Positions 15,612 through 25,249 are shown, numbered from the stretch's first letter. The stretch is 64,000 bases of DNA from GWE2-40-63 sp050179685 (GCA_050179685.1 JBFXEW010000010.1:65907-129906); one strand, 5' to 3'. The notes: a model not told the origin generated them from the sequence alone. Program-made: numbers and translations.

Positions 15612-17753
15612 TTATTTTAAATAATCGTCGAAATAGTTCGTCACTTTTTGCATTAAATGGATGCGGTCGAAACCACGAACATTATGTTCTGCTTCGGGAT
15701 AAACAAAATAATCGACCGGAACCTGATTTTTGATACATTCGCTTAAGAAAAGCTGGCTATGCTGCCAAACTACAGTAGGATCGACACCTCCGTGAATAAT
15801 CAGCAACTTTCCTTTCAAATCTTTTGCACGAGGAAGCAAAGAAGTAAACATATAGCCTTCGGGGTTTTCGTCGGGCGAATCCATATACCGCTCGCCATAC
15901 ATTACTTCGTAGTATTTCCAGTCGATAACCGGACCTCCGGCAACACCCACTTTAAATACATCGGGGTAATTCACCATCAGCGAGGTAGTCATAAAACCGC
16001 CATAACTCCAGCCATGAACGCCAATTCGATTCATATCGACAAAACCCAGCGATTCCAAATGTTTTACACCTTCCATCTGGTCTTTCATTTCGTTTACTCC
16101 GCACTGCCGGTGAATCACATTTTCGAATTCAAGTCCACGATTGGCCGAACCCCGATTATCGAGAATAAAAAGTACGTATCCGTTCTGAGCCATATAATAT
16201 TCCCATAAGCGGGCGCCTCCGAGCCAACGGTTGTTAACCAACTGCGCATGAGGACCGCCATAAACGTAAACTATGGCAGGATACTTACGGGTAGAATCAA
16301 AATCGGCTGGTTTTATTAGGCGAAAATACAAATCAGTAACTCCATCGGCAGCTTTTAACGAACCAATTTTCATTTCCGGCATTTTATAAGTTGCCAGTGG
16401 ATTGGCCGATTTAATGATGGTGCGAACCTTAGTTCCTTTTAACGATACAATTTCGCTCAACTGAGGTGTTTTGATATTCGACCAGGTGTCGATAAACAAT
16501 TTTGCATCAGCATTAAAAAGTACCGAATGGGTTCCCTGAACCTGAGTTAGTTTTGTAGTTTTTCCGTTTTTTAAATTGGTTTTGTATAAATGTCGCTCAA
16601 TCGGACTTTCTTTGGTAGCCATGTAATACAGGCTGTTCTTATCGAGATAAACCACATCGGTAATTTCCCATTCACCTTCGGTAATGGGTTTAATAAGCTG
16701 GCCATCGGTGCTATACAGGTAAGCATGATTGTACCCCTGGGTCCGGGTTTGGTAAATAAAGCGCTCGGGTTTGTTATCGATAAATAACAAGGGATGGTAA
16801 GGTTCAACATACTTTTCGTGCTTTTCTTCGAAAAGCGTAAAATCCAAAGATCCGTCAGCAACTGCATAGCGATTTAACTTCATGTGATTTTGCCCCCGGT
16901 TCAACACCTGGAGATAAATGTATTGCTCGTCGGGACTCCAGGTTAAATTAGTAAGGTACTTTTCCGAAACGGTATCCTGACTCTCTATAAACCGGGTACT
17001 CTTAGCAGAAAAGTCGTAAACACCCACGCTTACGTGTTCACTGGCCATTCCGGCCATGGGGTATTTAATTAAATTCACTTCGGCCTGGCGGGCAGTAACA
17101 TCAACCAATGGATAATCTTTTACCTTCGATTCATCTTTTCGGTAATAAGCCAGCTTGCTTCCGTTTGGCGACCAGAAAATACCACCGTTAATTCCAAATT
17201 CGTTTCGACTTACCGATTGCCCGCTAACTATATTTTTATCGTCCGAAGCGGTAATGGCAAGCGGTTTATTAGCTGCATCAAGCACATAAAGATTATTATC
17301 GAGGGTATAGGCAATCTGTTTTGTTTTGTAATGAATTTCTTTGTTTTCAGCACCTTCAGGCAGGGTAAGCCGGGCAATAAGCTGTTTTTCTTTTAATTGC
17401 ACCACTAGCCAGGTATTTTTGCTGTAAAAATGAAATTCATTTTCGTTGTACCAGTTAAAACGGGGCAGGTATGCCAGGGTATCCAGTTCATTAGATGCTA
17501 ATAATTGGTTCAAATCCGATAAAGTAAATACCACCACCGAATCGGCATTTGTGGCCGATTGTTGATACACCTTATAATAATCCTGAAAAGTAAACTGGTT
17601 TGAATTTCCACGCCACTGAAGGTTATGAAATGATTCAGGAGCCAGATTACGCCATTGACCCACTACAGCATCACTCATGGTGAGCATTTTATCCTGTGCT
17701 AAACCAAGCAACGATAACTGTAAAACTACCCATACCGATAGCAATTGTTTCAT
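15612..17753 (-). CDS. S9 family peptidase, dipeptidyl peptidase IV type
   Basis: 713 residues. A signal peptide (LSVWVVLQLSLLGLAQ) precedes an eight-blade-like beta-propeller and an alpha/beta-hydrolase domain. The catalytic Ser is in GWSYGGFM, the Asp in GGVDPTVVW and the His in EAEHNVRG. The family cleaves X-Pro (or X-Ala) dipeptides from peptide N-termini in the periplasm, feeding amino-acid uptake. It is transcribed alone, divergent from the lipoprotein-ABC operon. The length agrees with bacterial DPP IV. Confidence 0.92.
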   Translation of the reverse strand: MKQLLSVWVVLQLSLLGLAQDKMLTMSDAVVGQWRNLAPESFHNLQWRGNSNQFTFQDYYKVYQQSATNADSVVVFTLSDLNQLLASNELDTLAYLPRFNWYNENEFHFYSKNTWLVVQLKEKQLIARLTLPEGAENKEIHYKTKQIAYTLDNNLYVLDAANKPLAITASDDKNIVSGQSVSRNEFGINGGIFWSPNGSKLAYYRKDESKVKDYPLVDVTARQAEVNLIKYPMAGMASEHVSVGVYDFSAKSTRFIESQDTVSEKYLTNLTWSPDEQYIYLQVLNRGQNHMKLNRYAVADGSLDFTLFEEKHEKYVEPYHPLLFIDNKPERFIYQTRTQGYNHAYLYSTDGQLIKPITEGEWEITDVVYLDKNSLYYMATKESPIERHLYKTNLKNGKTTKLTQVQGTHSVLFNADAKLFIDTWSNIKTPQLSEIVSLKGTKVRTIIKSANPLATYKMPEMKIGSLKAADGVTDLYFRLIKPADFDSTRKYPAIVYVYGGPHAQLVNNRWLGGARLWEYYMAQNGYVLFILDNRGSANRGLEFENVIHRQCGVNEMKDQMEGVKHLESLGFVDMNRIGVHGWSYGGFMTTSLMVNYPDVFKVGVAGGPVIDWKYYEVMYGERYMDSPDENPEGYMFTSLLPRAKDLKGKLLIIHGGVDPTVVWQHSQLFLSECIKNQVPVDYFVYPEAEHNVRGFDRIHLMQKVTNYFDDYLK

Positions 17754-18090
17754 ACGTTTAAGTTTTTAATTATGGTTAACATGAAACATCGCATCCGGGT
17801 GTAAAAAAAACTTACCCGGTTTAAAATGCATCACGGTTTATATTCACATAAGTTATTAGTCGGCTTGTATTCCAATGCAAATAATTCGAAATACCCTACG
17901 CGACGCCAAATATACAATACCCCTGCCGATATAAGCAAAACCTTTAGATGTTTTTTAAAATAATAATGGGCTTGTTGCCTAAGTGCTATCATTTTTTACC
18001 AATGGAGCGTTTACCTGCTGTCCAATGCTTTGAGATTTCATTATTTTTTCATTACTTGCGGTATAATGTACCACCAATATAATCTGAATT
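17754..18090. other. Divergent intergenic region
   Basis: 337 bases between the DPP IV-like gene and the lipoprotein gene at 18091, with no credible ORF. A hairpin (CCGGGT/ACCCGG at 17795-17800 and 17814-17819) lies in the leader of the DPP gene. Promoters for both directions must be here, but I could not fix them. Confidence 0.5.
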
Positions 18091-18990
18091 ATGAGTATCG
18101 TACAAAAGTATTTGCTTTTTGTATTTTTAGTTAGCCTGCTGGCTTTTTCATGCAAATCAGATAAAAAGACTGACACTTCGAGCCTTGAAAAAGCATTAAA
18201 CGTTGAGCTTGACACAACCAGCAAAGTAATCCGCTTCGAAAATTCATTGTTCAGTATCCCCTCGCCGTATCAGCTATCGATTTTAATTAAAAGCATTGGT
18301 GCCGATTACAATTCTGAATTACTAAACCCCTCCGAAAACTTTAAACATTACACCAGTTTATTCGAAAAAGCCGTAAACATGGGAATTTATGGTGCCGATT
18401 TAGCTTACTTAAACATTTACCAGCAATCGCCAACGGCCATTACCTATTTCTCAGTAATTAAATTATTGGCGCAGGATTTAGGCCTTTCGGCGGCTATCGA
18501 CCCGCAAATTTTTAAACGCATCGAAAACAACATCGACAAGCAGGACAGCTTGCTTTTTATTATGTCGAATACCTATCGCGATGTGGATTTCTTTTTAAAG
18601 GAAAACCAGCGTCAACGCGAAGGAGCTTTGGTTCTTGCCGGTGGATGGATTGAAGCCATGTACTTTTTAACCACCCTTTCGATAGAAACAAAAAATGCTG
18701 AACTGATTCAACGCGTGGGCGAAAACAAACAACCACTCGAAAACTTAATTAAAATTCTTTCGCCTTATTATAACGAATCGGAAGACATGAAAAACCTGGT
18801 CGACGATTTAATCGATCTTTCGTATGAATTCGATGCCGTGGAAACCAACTACCAATACAAGGAACCCACAACCCTGCCTGGGGAAAAGTTAACCAAAGTA
18901 CATTCAGTTACTGAAATAGTTGTTTCTGATGAAGTTCTGACTACCATTGACGCTAAAATCACCCACATCAGAAATTTACTCATTAAATAA
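18091..18990 (+). CDS. Hypothetical lipoprotein of the TerB/ABC operon
   Basis: 299 residues with a lipobox ending in Cys21 (LLAFSC), then a mainly helical soluble domain without a motif I recognise. The next gene starts 10 bases after its stop and the ABC fusion gene 26 bases after that, so the three form an operon. A periplasmic or outer-membrane partner of the ABC protein is the natural guess, but nothing in the sequence proves it. Confidence 0.78.
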   Translation: MSIVQKYLLFVFLVSLLAFSCKSDKKTDTSSLEKALNVELDTTSKVIRFENSLFSIPSPYQLSILIKSIGADYNSELLNPSENFKHYTSLFEKAVNMGIYGADLAYLNIYQQSPTAITYFSVIKLLAQDLGLSAAIDPQIFKRIENNIDKQDSLLFIMSNTYRDVDFFLKENQRQREGALVLAGGWIEAMYFLTTLSIETKNAELIQRVGENKQPLENLIKILSPYYNESEDMKNLVDDLIDLSYEFDAVETNYQYKEPTTLPGEKLTKVHSVTEIVVSDEVLTTIDAKITHIRNLLIK

Positions 18991-19000
18991 GCAGAAACCG

Positions 19001-19423
19001 ATGAAAACCCTACTCCGAATATTAGCTGTTACCTTATTTACCCTGATGCTGGCATCACCGGTAAAAGCACAACTCGATTCCACTTTGCGGCTGTGCCAAA
19101 GCCATATGAATTTACCTTTTATCTCCGACGGGCAATCGTACACGGCTTTATTAAACGGAGATGAAATTGCTGAGTTTTATACCACCTTTTACCAAGAAAG
19201 CATTTACCGCATTGTAGCCTATAGCGGAACCAGCGAGGGAAACCTTAAATTCTCGGTTTACGATCAGGAACGCAACTTACTTTTTACCAATACCGACTTT
19301 GAAAACATTCCTTATTGGGATTTTGAATTCGACCATACCATGGATTGTATTATTGAAGCTCAGTTGGATCCTAAAAATCAAAGTTCGGGAATTGCTGTAC
19401 TGTTAATCGGGTTTCAACAATAA
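19001..19423 (+). CDS. Small secreted protein of the TerB/ABC operon
   Basis: 140 residues from the ATG at 19001 (MKTLLRILAVTLFTLMLASP). A cleavable signal peptide (SPVKAQLD) leads to a compact, beta-rich domain. A longer reading to 18947 would overlap the upstream gene and bury the signal peptide, so I reject it. Family unknown. Sandwiched between a lipoprotein and an ABC fusion, it is probably a periplasmic component of the same system (inference). Confidence 0.75.
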   Translation: MKTLLRILAVTLFTLMLASPVKAQLDSTLRLCQSHMNLPFISDGQSYTALLNGDEIAEFYTTFYQESIYRIVAYSGTSEGNLKFSVYDQERNLLFTNTDFENIPYWDFEFDHTMDCIIEAQLDPKNQSSGIAVLLIGFQQ

Positions 19424-19449
19424 ATGCCGGTAATCGCTAAAAACTACTC

Positions 19450-22400
19450 ATGAGTGAACGGATTCTAAAAGCTTTAATGCAACTATTTGCCATTATTGCC
19501 GGCCCAAGAAGCAGCAATAGAAATGGCAGAAACATTGTGGAATCGTTTCTCAAACAGCAACTCAACGAAGAAATTGTTGAAGAATACCTTAAGCTCTTCG
19601 ATGGCTTTTACGCCCTGTATCAAAAAAAGCAAAGTCAGGAAAACCGTCGCGAAAAGAGCCTATCGCTTAGCTCAGTTAAAGTACTGAAGATTTGTACCCA
19701 GATAAACCAGGAACTCGATTTACGCCAGAAAGTGGTTGTACTGATTCGTCTGCTCGAATTTGTAAAGTCCGATGTGGAAATATCGGAACAGGAACTGGAG
19801 TTTATTATTACCGTAGCCGATATTTTTCATTATCCCGAAAACGAATTTGCCCTGATAAAGGATTTTGTACTAAATCCTTTCGATTCCATGCCCGAAACAC
19901 CGAACATGCTACTTATCGACGGGCAAAAAACTACCACAAAAACAAACATCCGGCATCTGTACCAGGAATCGTTTCACGACAAAATATGGGTGCTCCATTT
20001 TAAACCTTCCGATATGTACCTGGCCCGCTGTTTTGGCGAGCACGAGGTTTACATAAACGGGCAAATGATAATTAACGACCGGGTTTATATTCTAACGCAG
20101 GGCTCGGCTTTGCGCGATTCAAAAATGAAACCCATTTACTATTCCGACATTATCAGTGCCTTTTACATTAACGAAAACGACAATAAAATTGAATTTGCCG
20201 CCCAGCAGGTAGAGTATCACTTTAAAGGAGGCATAAAAGGACTGAATAAAATTGATTTTGTTGAAGAATCGGGTAGCCTGATTGGTATTATGGGTGCCAG
20301 CGGAGCCGGAAAATCAACCCTGCTTAACGTGCTCAACGGAAGCAACCAACCCTCGTCGGGTAAGGTTACCATAAACGGTGTTGACATTCATAAGGAAAAA
20401 GAAAAAGTTGAAGGTTTAATCGGCTTTGTGTCGCAGGATGACCTGCTGATTGAAGAACTTTCAGTGTATCAAAACCTTTTTTATAATGCCAAACTGTGCT
20501 TTGGCAACACCAGTAATTTTCAGTTGAACCTAAAAGTATTCCGGATACTTAAAAGCCTGGGCTTGTATGAGATTAAAGATATGGTGGTGGGCAACCCGCT
20601 CAACAAAAAAATAAGCGGGGGCCAGCGGAAAAGATTAAATATTGCCCTGGAATTAATTCGCGAACCGGCCATTTTATTCCTCGACGAGCCTACTTCGGGA
20701 CTATCGTCGCGCGATTCGGAAAACATTATGGATTTGCTCAAAGAACTGGCTTTAAAAGGAAAACTTATTTTTACGGTTATCCATCAGCCATCGAGCGATA
20801 TTTTTAAGATGTTCGACAAGTTATTTATCCTCGACAACGGAGGCTATTTAATTTACGATGGAAACCCGGTTGATTCCATCATCTACTTTAAATCGAAAAT
20901 TCATCACGCCAACTGGAACGACAGCGAATGCCGGCTTTGCGGCAATGTAAACCCGGAACAGGTTTTTAACATTATCGATTCTAAAATTATCGACGAGTAC
21001 GGAAACCTGACCCACAACCGCCGCAAAACTCCTCAGGAATGGTTCCGCCATTTAACCGAAAACCGCGATTTGCCAGCCTTAAGCTTACGCAAAGAACAGC
21101 ATCTGCCCGAAAATGCCTTTAAAATTCCCGGAAAACTAAAGCAGTTTTTTGTGTTTATTACCCGCGATGTGCTTTCGAAAATTGCCAACCGTCAATACCT
21201 GATAATAAATCTGACCGAAGCTCCCATACTGGCATTTTTACTCTCGTTTATTATAAAGTATTATACCAGCGATGGTTCAGGCTATTCCTTAAGCGGAAAC
21301 CCCAACCTTCCGGTTTACCTGTTTATATCGGTTATTGTAGCCATTTTTATCGGGCTTTCGGTAAGTGCCGAAGAGATAATAAAAGACCGTAAAATACTCA
21401 AACGCGAACGCTTCCTGAACCTAAGCCGCACCAGCTACCTCCTGTCAAAGATTGTAATTCTAATCGTTCTGTCGGCTTTTCAGGCTTTGATTTTTGTGCT
21501 TATCGGGAACAGCATCATGGGCATTCAGGGTATGTATTTTAATTACTGGCTGGTACTGTTTAGCGCCTGGTTTTTTGCCAGCATGTTGGGGCTTAACATT
21601 TCCGACACTTTCGACACGGTGGTTACCATCTACATACTGATACCGTTTTTGGTTATTCCCCAGCTCATTTTAAGCGGGGTAATCATTTCGTTCGACAAAC
21701 TGAACCCGGCCATATCGTCGCCCTCAAAAATACCCTGGTATGGCGAAATTATTACCGCACGCTGGGCTTACGAAGCACTGGCAGTTTATCAATTCACCCA
21801 CAACGATTACGAAGCCATTTTTTACGACTACAACAAAGTAATGAGCGATGCCGATTACAAAAAGAATTACTGGGTAAAAACCCTGATGAATAAGGTGTCG
21901 TATTGCCAGCGAAATTATACCAATCCGGTAATGCAATTAAAAGTAAAAGAAGCCCTGGCTGTTTTACACAACGAGATTGAAAAAGAACTGGAATACAATA
22001 ACCGGGTTCCGTTTATCCTGCTCAACCAATTGTATTATGAAAAGATTAACGAACAGGTTTTAACCGAAACCGACAATTACCTGGCACAGCTAAATAATTA
22101 TTACCTAAAGCGCTTTAACCGGGCCAATAACCTACGCGACGAATTAATCAACACGTTTCAGGAAACCAAAGAAGACAAAGAAGCCTTTTTAAAACTAAAA
22201 AGAGAAAGTACCAACGAAAACCTGACTACCTTTGTCCGTAATTCAAATTCGCTGGAGCGGATTATTGAATGGAAAGGACAATTGATTCGAAAAATTGATC
22301 CCATTTACCTGGATTCGGATAATGAATTTATAAAAGCGCATTTTTATGCTCCCAATAAAAAGCTGTTTGGCTATTTTGTCGACACCTATTGGATAAATAT

Positions 22401-22500
22401 TATGGTAATGTGGGTTTATAACCTTTTGTTGTACCTAAGTCTGCACTTCAGGCTGCTCCGCCGTCTGATTGAATACTTTAGCTATAAAAAACTGATATAA
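19450..22500 (+). CDS. TerB-like / ABC ATPase / ABC-2 permease fusion (ABCG-type half transporter)
   Basis: 1016 residues. The N-terminal ~140 are helical and TerB-like (RQKVVVLIRLLEFVKSDVEI, SEQELEFIITVADIF). A ~130-residue region of FHA-like character follows (ARCFGEHEVYINGQMI), then an ABC ATPase with Walker A GASGAGKST, signature SGGQRKR, Walker B ILFLDEPTSG and the H-loop HQPSSD. A CxxC-bearing connector (CRLCG) leads to an ABC-2 membrane domain with about six spans. The nucleotide-binding domain before the membrane domain is the ABCG/White arrangement. A long soluble helical insert (~790-960) precedes the last span. Substrate unknown. Confidence 0.85.
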   Translation: MSERILKALMQLFAIIAGPRSSNRNGRNIVESFLKQQLNEEIVEEYLKLFDGFYALYQKKQSQENRREKSLSLSSVKVLKICTQINQELDLRQKVVVLIRLLEFVKSDVEISEQELEFIITVADIFHYPENEFALIKDFVLNPFDSMPETPNMLLIDGQKTTTKTNIRHLYQESFHDKIWVLHFKPSDMYLARCFGEHEVYINGQMIINDRVYILTQGSALRDSKMKPIYYSDIISAFYINENDNKIEFAAQQVEYHFKGGIKGLNKIDFVEESGSLIGIMGASGAGKSTLLNVLNGSNQPSSGKVTINGVDIHKEKEKVEGLIGFVSQDDLLIEELSVYQNLFYNAKLCFGNTSNFQLNLKVFRILKSLGLYEIKDMVVGNPLNKKISGGQRKRLNIALELIREPAILFLDEPTSGLSSRDSENIMDLLKELALKGKLIFTVIHQPSSDIFKMFDKLFILDNGGYLIYDGNPVDSIIYFKSKIHHANWNDSECRLCGNVNPEQVFNIIDSKIIDEYGNLTHNRRKTPQEWFRHLTENRDLPALSLRKEQHLPENAFKIPGKLKQFFVFITRDVLSKIANRQYLIINLTEAPILAFLLSFIIKYYTSDGSGYSLSGNPNLPVYLFISVIVAIFIGLSVSAEEIIKDRKILKRERFLNLSRTSYLLSKIVILIVLSAFQALIFVLIGNSIMGIQGMYFNYWLVLFSAWFFASMLGLNISDTFDTVVTIYILIPFLVIPQLILSGVIISFDKLNPAISSPSKIPWYGEIITARWAYEALAVYQFTHNDYEAIFYDYNKVMSDADYKKNYWVKTLMNKVSYCQRNYTNPVMQLKVKEALAVLHNEIEKELEYNNRVPFILLNQLYYEKINEQVLTETDNYLAQLNNYYLKRFNRANNLRDELINTFQETKEDKEAFLKLKRESTNENLTTFVRNSNSLERIIEWKGQLIRKIDPIYLDSDNEFIKAHFYAPNKKLFGYFVDTYWINIMVMWVYNLLLYLSLHFRLLRRLIEYFSYKKLI

Positions 22501-22502
22501 AA

Positions 22503-22541
22503 AAGAAGGCTGCAAAAAATTTGCAGCCTTCTTTTTTTTTA
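22503..22541. terminator. Bidirectional terminator
   Basis: A long stem (AAGAAGGCTGCAAA / TTTGCAGCCTTCTT) flanked by A- and T-runs, separating the ABC fusion gene from the converging siaC gene. Confidence 0.9.
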
Positions 22542-22551
22542 GAAAATATCT

Positions 22552-22932
22552 TTATTCTTCTATTTCAACCATTTTAAAAGGAATCTTAATAATCGATTGG
22601 TAATCTTCACCGGCTTCCAACATATCTTCGTCATCCTCCTCGTAATACCAGTTAATAATTACCTCGTTTCCGCTTTTGTAGATAGCCTCAAGTTTTTTGA
22701 ATACATCTAAAATACATTTTGAGCTACTGGTATTAAAATACTCAAGTTGAATATTCACTTCGGTAAGCGTGGCCGGATTCGACAGGTATTGCTCGAGCCA
22801 ATCGACTAAGGGTTTATAAAACTCAATCGAATTCTCAGGTATCGAACGTCCTTTTATCTCAACTTTTCCTTTTTCGCTATCAAAATTTACCGTAGGTGTT
22901 TTGGGTGTTCCTGTAATTGAAATTGGTTCCAT
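22552..22932 (-). CDS. siaC: SiaC family regulatory phosphoprotein (DUF1987)
   Basis: 126 residues matching the SiaC family along its length (ISITGTPKTPTVNFD, YFNTSSSKCILDVF). Thr68 in FNTSSS falls at the position known to be phosphorylated in Pseudomonas SiaC. In that system the kinase SiaB and phosphatase SiaA set the phosphorylation state, and unphosphorylated SiaC activates the diguanylate cyclase SiaD. Here siaB lies 17 bases upstream, but no SiaA or SiaD is in the window, so the downstream partner is open. Confidence 0.88.
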   Translation of the reverse strand: MEPISITGTPKTPTVNFDSEKGKVEIKGRSIPENSIEFYKPLVDWLEQYLSNPATLTEVNIQLEYFNTSSSKCILDVFKKLEAIYKSGNEVIINWYYEEDDEDMLEAGEDYQSIIKIPFKMVEIEE

Positions 22933-22949
22933 AGGATTCTGATATTTAG

Positions 22950-23495
22950 TTATTCTACAATATTAACATTTATACTGAAAAAATAATAATTTTCGCTGTA
23001 ATTATGAAATTCAAATTTTATTTTACTTCCCGATTTTCGGGCTATATCCACCATGCCTAAACCGCCTCCGCCTTTTTCAGAAAATTCCTGATTATCGAGA
23101 ATCTCTTTATACAAGTCTTTCAATTCGTCTTTATCCAGTCTATTTATGTGCGATAAATGATTATCTAAAAAGGCTTTTTGTTTTTCATTAACAAAGTTAC
23201 CAGTTATTACATGATAACCAACGCAATTCTTACTTAAAATACAAACGGCATATTTTCCTTGTAGTGTTTCGTCACTTTCAGATGGTAATACCGACGAATG
23301 ATGATACAGGTTTTGCATGGCCTCGACCAATACATTAAAAATTTTCTTGCGTGCTTTTGAGGGTGCCTGTTCCAATTGTGCTTCAATAGTACCCAATGAA
23401 TCGGCTAAAAATGAATTTGACACTTCTCCGTTGTAAAGAAACAAAACCTCATCCTTGCTATTTTGTTTTACCCAATCCTGGATGTTAAATGCCAT
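22950..23495 (-). CDS. siaB: SiaB family protein kinase (GHKL fold)
   Basis: 181 residues with a GHKL-type ATP-binding fold. The N-box is VLVEAMQNLYHH (Glu58, Asn62) and the glycine-rich lid is EKGGGGLGMVDIA. In the known pathway SiaB phosphorylates SiaC on a threonine. It is first in a two-gene operon with siaC. A TATATTTG -7 box on the minus strand (23526-23533) sits just upstream and faces the divergent pfkB-type promoter. Confidence 0.85.
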   Translation of the reverse strand: MAFNIQDWVKQNSKDEVLFLYNGEVSNSFLADSLGTIEAQLEQAPSKARKKIFNVLVEAMQNLYHHSSVLPSESDETLQGKYAVCILSKNCVGYHVITGNFVNEKQKAFLDNHLSHINRLDKDELKDLYKEILDNQEFSEKGGGGLGMVDIARKSGSKIKFEFHNYSENYYFFSINVNIVE

Positions 23496-23525
23496 AATTC
23501 TTTTTCATGTATCGGTTTAATCTGA

Positions 23526-23533
23526 CAAATATA
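23526..23533 (-). promoter_or_regulatory. -7 box of the siaBC operon
   Basis: TATATTTG read on the minus strand, 31 bases before the siaB ATG. No clear -33 TTG at the usual distance was found. Confidence 0.45.
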
Positions 23534-23570
23534 AAAAAAAAATGGAAAATCCTTGTTTTTTTGGATTTCA

Positions 23571-23601
23571 TTGATGAATATTAAACCATTCACTACTTTT
23601 A
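23571..23601 (+). promoter_or_regulatory. Promoter of the PfkB-kinase gene
   Basis: TTG at 23571-23573 and TACTTTTA at 23594-23601 (one mismatch to TAnnTTTG), 20 bases apart. It places transcription start near 23606 and therefore supports translation from ATG 23622 rather than the upstream start. Confidence 0.55.
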
Positions 23602-23621
23602 CGTACTCATTGCACTTTTAT

Positions 23622-24545
23622 ATGATATATACCATTGGCGAAATAGTACTCGACATTATTATAAAGAATCTGGACGAAGCCCAGATAAAACCCGGCGGTT
23701 CCATGCTTAATACAGCCATCTCACTCGGTCGGCTTAAGGTTCCGGTAAACCATATATCAGTGCTGTCGCGCGATAAGGCAGCTGAGCTTTTAATCGACTT
23801 TTTGCATCACAATGCGGTTGGCAGTCAATACATTTACCGCGATGCATCGATAAAAACAAACCTGGCTTTGGCTTTTCTCGATGCGCAAAACAACGCCCAA
23901 TACAGCTTTTACAAAGACAAAGCGAAACAAACACCCCCTTTGCAGTTTCCTGAAGTTAAGGCAAACGACATGATTCACTTTGGTTCGTTTTTCGGTTTAA
24001 ATCCGCTTTGGCATCAGCAGTTGGATGCTTTTTTAAGCAAGGTAAATACCCTGAATGGCATTGTTATGTACGACCCCAATTTCAGAACACCCCACCTGCA
24101 TCAGTTGCCCGAATTATTTCCGCTTATTGAGAAAAACATAGCTCACGCAAGCATCGTTAAAGGATCGAACGACGATTTTAAAAACATTTATAGCCTGACC
24201 CAGGGCAAAGCCACCTGGGATAAGATAAAAATGCTGGGACCCCGGATTCTTATTTATACCAAAGGCAATCAGGGGGTAGAACTGTTTACCGATGCTTTTC
24301 AGCTCAGTCTTGAAGCAAAAAAGATAAAGACCATCAGCACTGTGGGAGCCGGCGATACCTTTTCGGCCGGGATACTGTTCCGTTTGTATCATCATTTAAG
24401 CCGGGGAAAGCAGCTAATGGACCTGGATGAAACCACCTGGAGGCAAATTCTGGAAACAGCCACACTTTTTGCCAGCGAAACCTGCCAGAGTTACGACAAT
24501 TATTTATCTGCAAGCTTTGCCAACAACTATTTGCATGTACAGTAA
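23622..24545 (+). CDS. PfkB family carbohydrate kinase
   Basis: 307 residues from ATG 23622 (MIYTIGEIVLDIIIKNLDEA). A longer reading to 23553 would include the promoter. Ribokinase-fold signatures: the N-terminal glycine pair KPGGSMLNTAISLGRL and the C-terminal catalytic STVGAGDTFSAGILF with the proton-abstracting Asp. It phosphorylates a sugar or sugar-like alcohol using ATP. Fructokinase is the common annotation for this branch, but the sequence does not decide the substrate. The next gene overlaps by 11 bases. Confidence 0.86.
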   Translation: MIYTIGEIVLDIIIKNLDEAQIKPGGSMLNTAISLGRLKVPVNHISVLSRDKAAELLIDFLHHNAVGSQYIYRDASIKTNLALAFLDAQNNAQYSFYKDKAKQTPPLQFPEVKANDMIHFGSFFGLNPLWHQQLDAFLSKVNTLNGIVMYDPNFRTPHLHQLPELFPLIEKNIAHASIVKGSNDDFKNIYSLTQGKATWDKIKMLGPRILIYTKGNQGVELFTDAFQLSLEAKKIKTISTVGAGDTFSAGILFRLYHHLSRGKQLMDLDETTWRQILETATLFASETCQSYDNYLSASFANNYLHVQ

Positions 24546-25002
24546 AGAAGAAAACCGCCAGTTGCGACACGAATTTTGGACCACCTTTGACAAATACACC
24601 CAATTCTACGGGAAAAAAACCGGGGCTCCCATAAAATGGATGCTTTACAAAACGGGCATCAAAGGCCTGGAACTAAAGTTCGATATCGATTCACAGTCCA
24701 TTAAAGTTTGTATTGAGCTTAACCACAAAAACGATGAACGCCGGTTTGCGATGCTGGTATTTTTAGATACTTACCGAAGCATTATTAACCAGGATTTCGA
24801 CCCCGCACCCATCTGGAACGACGACCTGCTCACCGACACTAATAAAACGGTGGTGCAGGTATATGTTGAGAAAACAGGATTAAACTTCCACAATCGCGAT
24901 CATTGGCCGGCAATTTTTGAGTTTATGGCCAGCAACATGCTACGTTTACAAACCAACCTGCAGGATATACTTCCCCTGCTTCAGGAAGAATTCGGAAGGT
25001 AA
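24535..25002 (+). CDS. DUF4268 domain-containing protein
   Basis: 155 residues from ATG 24535 (MYSKEENRQLRHEFWTTFDK), inside the last 11 bases of the kinase gene. The sequence matches the DUF4268 pattern (APIKWMLYKTGIKGLELKFD, then an acidic helix pair with the conserved H-N-R-D-W motif). Members occur next to restriction and nuclease genes elsewhere; here it follows a sugar kinase, so the link may be translational only. No signal or membrane segment. Confidence 0.78.
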   Translation: MYSKEENRQLRHEFWTTFDKYTQFYGKKTGAPIKWMLYKTGIKGLELKFDIDSQSIKVCIELNHKNDERRFAMLVFLDTYRSIINQDFDPAPIWNDDLLTDTNKTVVQVYVEKTGLNFHNRDHWPAIFEFMASNMLRLQTNLQDILPLLQEEFGR

Positions 25003-25010
25003 TTTAGCAG

Positions 25011-25207
25011 TTCGCAGTCATTAGCCCACAGTTTGCAGCCAAATAGCAATAAACAATGAGCAATTAACAAATGAATAATGAACGGTGAATAGCGAATAAC
25101 CCCAAATAAGTAAGTTCGCAGTCATTAGCCCACAGTTTGAAGCCAAATAGCAATAAACAATGAGCAATTAACAAATGAATAATGAACGGTGAATAACGAA
25201 TAACCCC
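25011..25207. repeat. 93 bp tandem duplication of low-complexity DNA
   Basis: Copies at 25011-25103 and 25115-25207 differ at only two positions by eye. The unit begins TTCGCAGTCATTAGCCCACA and is made of CAGT-, AATGAGCAAT- and AATAATGAACGG-like words. Confidence 0.9.
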
Positions 25208-25249
25208 GGAGGGGTTAAAGCTCGGTAGAACAAATTACCCACAGAAAAA

